A DNA stretch of 6,360 nt, taken from Burkholderiaceae bacterium. GTDB lineage: Bacteria > Pseudomonadota > Gammaproteobacteria > Burkholderiales > Burkholderiaceae_C. The translations under genes and the position numbers were made by a program. The stretch lies in the NCBI GenBank assembly GCA_025458585.1, contig JALOSD010000193.1:1-6360 (forward strand), in the 5' to 3' direction. The first letter of the stretch is position 1; every line of letters starts with the position of its first letter. The notes under the pieces are model-generated. The model had not been told where the DNA came from and did not search any database. It saw only the letters and a program-made list of their open reading frames with translations. Shown here in pieces: positions 1 to 5,051 of this stretch.

Positions 1-1221
1 GGCGACTTCGTCTTCGAGACCTGGATGAGCCTGACCTGCCACAACTGCCCCGACGTCGTGCAGGCGCTCAACCTGATGGCGGTGCTCAACCCTCGCATCC
101 GCCACGTCGCGATCGACGGCGGCCTGTTCCAGGACGAGGTCGAGCGCCGGCAGATCATGGCCGTGCCCGCCGTGTTCCTCAACGGCCAGCCGTTCGGCTC
201 GGGCCGCATGGAGCTCGCCGAGATCCTGGCCAAGCTCGACACCGGCGCGGCGGCGCGCGACGCCGCCAAGCTCGATGCGAAGGAGGCGTTCGATGTGCTG
301 ATCGTCGGCGGGGGGCCGGCCGGCGCCGCAGCGGGCGTCTACGCGGCGCGCAAGGGCATCCGCACCGGCATCGTCGCCGAGCGCTTCGGCGGCCAGACGC
401 TCGACACGCTGGGCATCGAGAACTACATCTCGGTCCTCGAAACCGACGGGCCGAAGTTCGCCGCCGCGCTCGAGGCGCACGTGCGCGCCTACGACGTCGA
501 CGTGATGAACGGCCAGCGCGTCGCCGCGCTCGAGCCGGCCGCGCAGCCGGGCGGCCTGGCCACGGTAAGGCTCGCCAACGGCGCCGAGCTGAAGGCACGC
601 ACCGTGATCCTCTCGACCGGCGCGCGCTGGCGCAACATCGGCGTGCCGGGCGAGGAGCAGTACAAGACCAAGGGCGTGGCCTACTGCCCCCATTGCGACG
701 GGCCGCTGTTCAAGGGCAAGAAGGTGGCCGTGATCGGCGGCGGCAACTCGGGCGTCGAGGCGGCGATCGACCTCGCCGGCGTCGTGCAGCACGTGACGCT
801 GCTCGAGTTCGCCGACCAGCTCAAGGCCGACGCCGTGCTCGTGAACAAGCTCACGAGCCTGCCCAACGTCACGATCCACGTCAACGCGCAGACGACCGAG
901 ATCACCGGCGACGGCCAGAAGGTCGACGGCCTGATCTACAAGGACCGCACCAGCGGCGTCGAGCACCGCATCAAGCTCGCCGGGGTGTTCGTGCAGATCG
1001 GCCTCGTGCCCAACACCGAGTGGCTCAAAGGCACGGTCGAACTCAGCCGCTACGGCGAGATCATCGTCGACGCGAAGGGCGCGACGAGCGCCCCCGGCAT
1101 CTTCGCGGCGGGCGACGCGACGACCGTGCCGTACAAGCAGATCGTGATCGCCGCCGGCGACGGCGCGAAGGCGGCGCTCGCGGCCTTCGATCACCTGATC
1201 CGCACGCCGCTCGCGGCCTGA
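1..1221 (+). CDS. ahpF: Alkyl hydroperoxide reductase subunit F (5' end outside the window)
   Basis: AhpF is a cytoplasmic FAD flavoenzyme that passes electrons from NADH to the peroxiredoxin AhpC, which reduces hydrogen peroxide and organic peroxides. The frame is open from base 1, so the real start lies upstream; the ATG at 25 is internal. 406 residues are visible. In order they show the redox motif CHNC of the N-terminal thioredoxin-like domain (fragment residues 13-16), a linker, the FAD motif GGGPAG (103-108), the second disulfide CPHC (229-232), the nucleotide-binding motif GGGNSG (246-251), and a C-terminal FAAGD segment followed by TTVPYKQ. The first cysteines of the two motifs are 216 residues apart, the same spacing I recall for E. 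coli AhpF (C129 and C345). On that basis about 116 N-terminal residues are missing, and the whole protein would be near the usual 521 residues. The extra N-terminal disulfide separates it from plain thioredoxin reductase. AhpC is expected upstream, out of view. Confidence 0.97.
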   Translation, partial: GDFVFETWMSLTCHNCPDVVQALNLMAVLNPRIRHVAIDGGLFQDEVERRQIMAVPAVFLNGQPFGSGRMELAEILAKLDTGAAARDAAKLDAKEAFDVLIVGGGPAGAAAGVYAARKGIRTGIVAERFGGQTLDTLGIENYISVLETDGPKFAAALEAHVRAYDVDVMNGQRVAALEPAAQPGGLATVRLANGAELKARTVILSTGARWRNIGVPGEEQYKTKGVAYCPHCDGPLFKGKKVAVIGGGNSGVEAAIDLAGVVQHVTLLEFADQLKADAVLVNKLTSLPNVTIHVNAQTTEITGDGQKVDGLIYKDRTSGVEHRIKLAGVFVQIGLVPNTEWLKGTVELSRYGEIIVDAKGATSAPGIFAAGDATTVPYKQIVIAAGDGAKAALAAFDHLIRTPLAA

Positions 1222-1231
1222 GCCGCTGCGC

Positions 1232-1253
1232 GCGGCGCCTACACTGGCGCCGC
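1232..1253 (+). promoter_or_regulatory. -10-like TACACT inside an 8-bp inverted repeat, directly before the flavin reductase start
   Basis: The hexamer TACACT at 1240-1245 resembles a sigma-70 -10 box and ends 8 nt before the ATG at 1254. It is bracketed by perfect 8-bp arms, GCGGCGCC (1232-1239) and GGCGCCGC (1246-1253), so the hexamer is exactly the 6-nt loop. The best -35 candidate is CTGAGC at 1218-1223 with a 16-bp gap, which is weak and overlaps the ahpF stop. No Shine-Dalgarno is visible, so a transcript starting here would be leaderless. Read as RNA from ahpF, the same bases form a strong GC hairpin 10 nt after its stop, but with no U tract. Promoter, operator and transcript-end hairpin are all possible. 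Confidence 0.45.
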
Positions 1254-1847
1254 ATGAGAACGACGGTCGAACTCGCCCACGCCAGCCGCCTCGTCAACCA
1301 CGGCCCCACCGTGCTCGTGACGAGCGCGCAAGGCGCTCGGCGCAACGTGATGGCGGCGGCGTGGTCGATGCCGGTGGAGTTCACGCCGCCGCGCGTGGCC
1401 GTCGTGATCGACAAGAGCACCTTCACGCGCGAGCTCGTGCTCGCGAGCGGCGCGTTCGCGCTCAACGTGCCGTGCCGCGCGCTCGCCGACCTGACGTACA
1501 CGGTGGGCAGCACGAGCGGCCGCGAGGCCGCCGACGCCGGCAGCGACAAGTTCGCGCGCTACCGCATCACGACCTTCGACGGCCCGGCGCTCGGGCTGCC
1601 GCTCGTCGAGGGCTGCGTGGGCTGGCTCGAGTGCCGCCTGATCGCCGAGCCGCACGCGCAGCAGGCCTACGACACGTTCTTCGGCGAGGTCGTCTCGGCG
1701 CAGGCCGACGCGCGCGTGTTCGCCGACGGCCGCTGGAGCTTCGACCCCGCGCGCTCCGAGCTGCACACGCTGCACCACCTCGGCGGCGGCGTCTTCGCGT
1801 GGCCCGAGCGCAGCGTGCGCGCGACGCTGCTGCCGACCACTGCCTGA
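1254..1847 (+). CDS. Flavin reductase-like, FMN-binding split-barrel protein
   Basis: The 197-residue product matches the flavin reductase-like domain family (flavoredoxin-type split barrel), soluble proteins that bind FMN and either reduce flavin with NAD(P)H or act as small electron carriers. Visible family features are the N-terminal strand with TVLVTS (19-24), NVMAAAW (31-37) followed by PPRVAVVID (45-53), the GAFALNVP segment (66-73), a KFARY stretch (99-103), the GCVGWLECRL core strand (120-129), and a C-terminal LHHLGGG (173-179). The length is normal for the family. The frame stays open far upstream through ahpF, but only the ATG at 1254 gives a protein beginning where the family does. 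The gene starts 32 bp after ahpF on the same strand, so it could be read through from ahpF or use its own promoter-like hexamer at 1240. Physiological substrate and partner are unknown; a stress-related flavin role beside ahpF is only a guess. Confidence 0.85.
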   Translation: MRTTVELAHASRLVNHGPTVLVTSAQGARRNVMAAAWSMPVEFTPPRVAVVIDKSTFTRELVLASGAFALNVPCRALADLTYTVGSTSGREAADAGSDKFARYRITTFDGPALGLPLVEGCVGWLECRLIAEPHAQQAYDTFFGEVVSAQADARVFADGRWSFDPARSELHTLHHLGGGVFAWPERSVRATLLPTTA

Positions 1848-1851
1848 TCAG
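1844..1851. repeat. CTGATCAG palindrome formed by two abutting convergent stop codons
   Basis: The plus-strand gene ends in TGA at 1845-1847 and the minus-strand gene ends in TGA (read as TCA on the plus strand) at 1848-1850. Together they form a perfect 8-bp palindrome. There is no intergenic base between the two genes and no hairpin with a T tract, so any terminator must lie inside the opposing coding sequences. Confidence 0.8.
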
Positions 1852-2579
1852 AAGCCGTCGAACCAGCGGTCCTGCACCGCCGCGGGGTGGGTGCGGCTGA
1901 CGATCAGGCCCGCCTGCAGGTACAGCGCGTTGAGCAGGCGCGAAGCACGAGCGCGGTCGAAGCCGGGGAATTCGGCGAGCCGGCGCAGGTTGACGTTCTC
2001 CACCTGCAGCCGCCGCACCGCGGCGAACACGGTGCCGCCGAGCTCGAGCCCGCGCAGGTCGAGGCCGGGGGCGACGCGGTACGCCGCCGGGCCGGCGATC
2101 TCCGGCAGCAGATCTTCGCGCGCACCGCGCATCGCGAGCGCCCAGGTCAGCGGGGCGAGCGCGTGCAGGTGCGCTCGCCGGCCGGCGAGCGGGTGCCGTG
2201 GCGCCTGCGCGCTCGGCGGCGGCTCGACGTGCAGCACCTGCATCGCCGCCAGGCGCAGCGCGAGCAGGTCGGGCAACGGCATCGGGCAGTGGAACAGGTG
2301 CTCGCGCGGGTACAGCGCGATCGGCAGCACGTGTTCGTCGACCTGCAGGTGCATCGTCAGCGCCTGGTTGTGGCGCACGCTGGCGGCGACGACTTCGAGC
2401 ACCTCGGTCTGCCGGCCGCCGAGCTCGAAGCGCAGCAGGTCCTCCTGCAGCGACGGCGCCAGCGTCGAATGCGGCGCGGTCGACACGTCGACCGGCGCGG
2501 TCTCGACGAGGTAGCGCTCGAACGCGCTGACGCGCAGCAGGTCGGGCGCGTCCAGCGGACGCGTCGGCTCAAAGTCCAT
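1848..2579 (-). CDS. Conserved-looking protein of unknown function, cotranscribed with the MocR regulator
   Basis: I do not recognise this 243-residue protein. It has no signal peptide, no convincing membrane segment and no cysteine motif (a single Cys at 98), so it is probably soluble and cytoplasmic. The N-terminal part (about 10-118) alternates charged and hydrophobic stretches and contains a His- and Pro-rich piece, HLFHCPMPLPDLL (94-106). A Pro-rich, low-complexity linker follows at about 119-130. The C-terminal part (about 190-235) looks helical, including RLAEFPGFDRARASRLLNAL (200-219), and could be a small helix-turn-helix-like bundle, though that is speculative. The start at 2579 is supported by a strong Shine-Dalgarno just upstream. 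It lies 19 bp behind the mocR stop on the same strand, so cotranscription is likely. Coding reality is supported by the RBS, the full-length frame and the exact stop-to-stop fit with its neighbour. Confidence 0.8.
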   Translation of the reverse strand: MDFEPTRPLDAPDLLRVSAFERYLVETAPVDVSTAPHSTLAPSLQEDLLRFELGGRQTEVLEVVAASVRHNQALTMHLQVDEHVLPIALYPREHLFHCPMPLPDLLALRLAAMQVLHVEPPPSAQAPRHPLAGRRAHLHALAPLTWALAMRGAREDLLPEIAGPAAYRVAPGLDLRGLELGGTVFAAVRRLQVENVNLRRLAEFPGFDRARASRLLNALYLQAGLIVSRTHPAAVQDRWFDGF

Positions 2580-2583
2580 GGTG

Positions 2584-2592
2584 CCTCCCTCC
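2584..2592 (-). promoter_or_regulatory. Strong Shine-Dalgarno for the 1848-2579 gene
   Basis: Read on the minus strand, this is a purine run containing GGGAGG. It lies 4 nt (nearest GGAGG) to 8 nt (second GGGAG) before the ATG at 2579. It falls in the 19-bp gap after the mocR stop and decides the start of the unknown gene. This contrasts with mocR and the exporter, which show no clear RBS. Confidence 0.75.
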
Positions 2593-2598
2593 CCGGGG

Positions 2599-4050
2599 TT
2601 ACATTTTCGCCGATCCGGCGAGACCGCGCCGCAACGCTGCCACCGCTCGCCAGAAGGCCGCGTCCTGGCTGGTCGCGAAGTTCACCCGCATCAGCGGCGA
2701 CGGCCGGCGCGTCGCGTGGAACAGCGCGCCGGGCGCGGTCAGCCAGCCCTGGTCGAGCATGGCCTCGGCCAGACGCTGCGTGTCCACGCCGACGTCGACC
2801 CAGCCGAACAGCCCCTGCGGCGGCGCCGCGAAACGGCAGCCGGCGGCCTCGGCGAGCGCGCAGGTGCGGCTGCGCGCCGCGGCGAGGCGCTCGACGACAC
2901 GCTCGGCGTGGCGGCGCAGCAGCCCTTGGCCGAGACACACGGCGACGGCGCGTTCGGGCAGCGACGGCGTCGACAGCGACGTCAGCAGCTTCAGGTCCAC
3001 GAGGCGGCCGACGAGTGCGGCTGGCGCGGCGACGAAGCCGACGCGCCAGTCGGGGGCGAGGATCTTCGAGAACCCGGAGACGTACACCGTGCGCTGCAGG
3101 CCGTCGAGCGCCGCGAGCCGTGGCGCGTGCGGCGGCGCGAGCCACGCGTAGCTGTCGTCCTCGACGATCGTCAGGTCGTGCGCGTCGGCGAGCTTGAGCA
3201 GCTGGTGCGCGGTCGCCAGCGCGAGCGAGTACCCGGTCGGGTTGTGCAGCACCGACACCGTCACGTACAGCCGCGGGCGGTGCTCTTGCAGCAGCCGGCG
3301 CATCTGCTCGAGGTCGGGGCCCTGCGGGCCGCGGGCGACGGGCAGCACGCGCATGCCCAGCTGCGCCAGGCGCGCGAACTCGACCGCCCAGCCGGGTTCG
3401 TCGACGAGCACCGTGTCGCCGGGCTGCAGCAGCGCGCGCGAGACGAGGTCGAGCGCCTGCGTCGCGCCGGTGGTCGTCACGATGCGGCCCGCGTCGGCGG
3501 CCACGCCGAGGTCGGCGAGGCGCTGCGCGAGCGCGGCGCGCAGCGCCGGGTCGCCCGCCGGATCGCCGTAGGCGCCGAACGACGAACCGCCCGCGATCGC
3601 GCGCCGCAGCGCGCCGTGCAGCAGCGGCACGTCGACCCAGTCGGCCGGCAGCGTGCCGATGCCGGGGTCGGCACGGCCGTCGCCACGGTGGAACATGCTG
3701 CGGATCAGCGCCGTCGCGTCGATCGGCGTCGGCCGCGACGCGGCCCCCACCACCGCCGGCGGCGCCGCGTCGCGCCGCTCGCGCACGTAGAAGCCGCGCT
3801 GCCGCCGCGCCTCGACGAGGCCCTGCGCGAGCAGGCGGTCGTACGCGGCGACGACGGTCGTCGGGCTGACGCGGTACCGGCGCGCGCACTCGCGCACCGA
3901 CGGCAGGCGCGCGCCCGGCTGCAGCAGGCGGCTGCGGATGCGCTCGGCGTAGCGCTGCGCGAGCTGCTCGACGAGCGTCGTGTGGCCATCGCGCAGCAGC
4001 GCGGCAGCCGCCGTCTCGGCGGCGAGGGCCACGGGCGTCGGGTCGTCCAT
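2599..4050 (-). CDS. MocR/GabR-type transcriptional regulator (GntR winged helix fused to an aminotransferase domain)
   Basis: From the ATG at 4050 the product has 483 residues, normal for the MocR subfamily. A GntR winged helix-turn-helix occupies about 24-92, with GARLPSVRE (46-54), recognition helix SPTTVVAAYDRL (62-73) and wing RQRGFYVRE (83-91). After a linker of about 30 residues comes a fold-type I aminotransferase domain. It keeps HNPTGYS with N270, EDDSY with D298 and Y301, GFSK with the PLP lysine K329, and MRVNF with the substrate carboxylate arginine R455. Known relatives (GabR, PdxR, TauR) sense PLP or PLP-substrate adducts and often control a divergent gene, as here. Starts at ATG 4056 and GTG 4083 are also in frame. 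None has a clear RBS; 4050 is chosen because it sits just before the family-typical N-terminus. It probably controls itself and the exporter-aminotransferase pair through the repeats at 4098-4135. Confidence 0.93.
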   Translation of the reverse strand: MDDPTPVALAAETAAAALLRDGHTTLVEQLAQRYAERIRSRLLQPGARLPSVRECARRYRVSPTTVVAAYDRLLAQGLVEARRQRGFYVRERRDAAPPAVVGAASRPTPIDATALIRSMFHRGDGRADPGIGTLPADWVDVPLLHGALRRAIAGGSSFGAYGDPAGDPALRAALAQRLADLGVAADAGRIVTTTGATQALDLVSRALLQPGDTVLVDEPGWAVEFARLAQLGMRVLPVARGPQGPDLEQMRRLLQEHRPRLYVTVSVLHNPTGYSLALATAHQLLKLADAHDLTIVEDDSYAWLAPPHAPRLAALDGLQRTVYVSGFSKILAPDWRVGFVAAPAALVGRLVDLKLLTSLSTPSLPERAVAVCLGQGLLRRHAERVVERLAAARSRTCALAEAAGCRFAAPPQGLFGWVDVGVDTQRLAEAMLDQGWLTAPGALFHATRRPSPLMRVNFATSQDAAFWRAVAALRRGLAGSAKM

Positions 4051-4097
4051 CGGCATCCACTGTGCGGGTGGCCGCACCAGCACAGCACGTGGTCTGT

Positions 4098-4135
4098 AAG
4101 CCCCAAGTGTATGGGGCTTGTACTGGTCAAGCCCC
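4098..4135. repeat. Three AAGCCCC repeats in alternating orientation: candidate MocR operator
   Basis: Copies lie at 4098-4104 (plus), 4113-4119 (reverse, GGGGCTT) and 4129-4135 (plus). Copies 1 and 2 extend to 8-bp perfect arms (AAGCCCCA / TGGGGCTT) around the 6-nt loop 4106-4111. Copies 2 and 3 extend to 8-bp arms (GGGGCTTG / CAAGCCCC) around the 7-nt spacer 4121-4127. Copies 1 and 3 are direct repeats 31 bp apart, about three helical turns, the kind of same-face spacing known for GabR-type regulators. Its position between the divergent mocR and exporter genes makes it the natural binding site. The repeats are plainly seen; the regulator assignment is inference. Confidence 0.65.
4106..4111 (-). 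promoter_or_regulatory. Candidate -10 hexamer (TACACT) for mocR
   Basis: On the minus strand this reads TACACT and would place transcription start near 4098, giving a short leader to either ATG (4050 or 4056) or 15 nt to GTG 4083. Seventeen bases upstream, at 4129-4134, the -35 position is filled by repeat copy 3 (GGGCTT), not a good sigma-70 hexamer. A TTGACC at 4125-4130 is a better -35 match but only 13 bp away. The hexamer is exactly the loop between repeat copies 1 and 2. Confidence 0.35.
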
Positions 4136-4141
4136 TAGACT
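4136..4141 (+). promoter_or_regulatory. Candidate -10 hexamer (TAGACT) for the exporter-aminotransferase operon
   Basis: TAGACT begins immediately after repeat copy 3 and ends 7 nt before the ATG at 4149, so transcription would begin at or next to the start codon (leaderless). The -35 position with a 17-bp gap is 4113-4118, which is repeat copy 2 (GGGGCT). A poor -35 replaced by a regulator site would fit an activator-dependent promoter. This is a sequence-based proposal only. Confidence 0.4.
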
Positions 4142-4148
4142 GCGGACG

Positions 4149-5051
4149 ATGAACGACGCCACGCGCGGCCTGGCCCTCGGTGGGGTGGGGGTCGTGATCT
4201 TCGCCCTGACGCTGCCGATGACGCGGCTGGCCGTCGGCGACGTCGCGGCGCCGCAGCTGCCGCCGGCGTTCGTGACCGCCGGCCGGGCGGCGCTCGCCGG
4301 CCTGCTGAGCGTCGTCTACCTGTGGGCGGTGCGGGCGCCGCGGCCGCCGCGGGCTCTGGCGCCGGCGCTCGCCGTGTGCGCGCTCGGCACCGTCGTCGGC
4401 TTCCCGCTCGGGCTGGCGCTGGCGTTGCGGCAGGTCGACGCGATGCACGCCGCCGTCGTCACCGGCGTGCTGCCGCTGGCCACCGCGCTCGTCGGCGCGC
4501 TCGTGCTGCGGCAGCGCGCCTCGGCCGGCTTCTGGGCTTGCTCGCTGCTCGGCTGTGCGCTCGTCGTCGGCTACGCCGCGTGGGCCGGCAGCGGGCGGCT
4601 GTCGGCCGCCGACGGCTGGCTGCTCGTGGCGGTGGCCAGCGCGGCCGTCGGCTACGTCGCCGGCGCACGCGCGACGGCCGCGATGCCGGCGCCGCAGGTG
4701 ATCTGCTGGGTGCTCGTCGCCAGCCTGCCGCTGACGCTGCCGGCCACGCTCGCCGCCTGGCCCGACGCCCCGGTGCGGGCGGCGGCGTGGGCCGGCTTCG
4801 TCTACGTGTCGCTGTTCTCGATGTGGCTCGGCTTCTTCGCCTGGTACCGCGGCCTCGCGCTCGGCGGCGTGCTGCGCGTGAGCCAGGTGCAGCTGCTGCA
4901 GCCCTTCATCGCGCTGCTGGCGGCGTGGGCGCTGCTCGGTGAGGCGCTGCGACCGGCGACGCTGTGGTTCACGCTGGCCGTCGTCGGCGTGGTGGCCGTC
5001 GGCCGACGCATGCCGGTCGGCAACCCCCGTTCGAGAGGAGCACGTCGATGA
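4149..5051 (+). CDS. EamA/DMT-family membrane transporter, probable small-molecule exporter
   Basis: The 300-residue product is an integral inner-membrane protein with about ten hydrophobic helices (near 7-28, 40-60, 69-93, 99-120, 127-147, 155-172, 183-204, 213-233, 240-262 and 268-285). This is the two-times-five layout of the EamA/drug-metabolite transporter superfamily. Family-like features are VVTGVLPLATALVGALVLRQR (103-123) in the first half and the paired segment around VSQVQLLQPFIALLAAWALLGE (244-265) in the second. The C-terminus is strongly basic and so should face the cytoplasm. Members such as RhtA and YdcZ-like proteins export amino acids or metabolites; the substrate here cannot be told. 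The frame is open upstream to 4062, but the ATG at 4149 gives the normal N-terminus and sits right after a -10-like hexamer. There is no Shine-Dalgarno. Its stop overlaps the aminotransferase start as ATGA, so the two are translationally coupled. Confidence 0.9.
   Translation: MNDATRGLALGGVGVVIFALTLPMTRLAVGDVAAPQLPPAFVTAGRAALAGLLSVVYLWAVRAPRPPRALAPALAVCALGTVVGFPLGLALALRQVDAMHAAVVTGVLPLATALVGALVLRQRASAGFWACSLLGCALVVGYAAWAGSGRLSAADGWLLVAVASAAVGYVAGARATAAMPAPQVICWVLVASLPLTLPATLAAWPDAPVRAAAWAGFVYVSLFSMWLGFFAWYRGLALGGVLRVSQVQLLQPFIALLAAWALLGEALRPATLWFTLAVVGVVAVGRRMPVGNPRSRGARR
5034..5040 (+). promoter_or_regulatory. Shine-Dalgarno of the aminotransferase
   Basis: AGAGGAG lies 7 nt before the ATG at 5048, inside the last codons of the exporter gene. 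It fixes the aminotransferase start at 5048 and not at the in-frame upstream extension reaching 4964. Confidence 0.8.

Noticed and set aside
693..1253. In-frame upstream extension of the flavin reductase gene through ahpF
   Set aside because: The extension is Arg-rich nonsense in the wrong frame of ahpF; the family N-terminus begins at the ATG at 1254.
2591..2598. CCCCGGGG palindrome between mocR and the unknown gene
   Set aside because: It overlaps the G-rich Shine-Dalgarno run and is expected in sequence of this composition.
1887..3197. Plus-strand open frame of 436 codons antisense to the unknown gene and mocR
   Set aside because: It spans two opposing genes and the RBS between them; the translation is Arg/Gln/Ala-rich without domain features.
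2357..4060. Minus-strand open frame of 567 codons overlapping mocR in another frame
   Set aside because: Its translation is almost all Arg/Ala/Pro with no motif, and it lies inside the mocR frame that has a full domain set. It is a high-GC shadow.
4125..4130. TTGACC on the minus strand as the mocR -35 box
   Set aside because: It is only 13 bp from the TACACT hexamer, too short for sigma-70, and no better -10 lies 16-18 bp downstream.
2578..4152. Plus-strand open frame of 524 codons antisense to mocR
   Set aside because: Arg/Ala/Gly/Val-rich low-complexity translation, no ribosome binding site, opposite a well-supported gene.
4964..5047. In-frame upstream extension of the aminotransferase
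   Set aside because: The start at 5048 has a good ribosome binding site and the family N-terminus, and gives the ATGA coupling.
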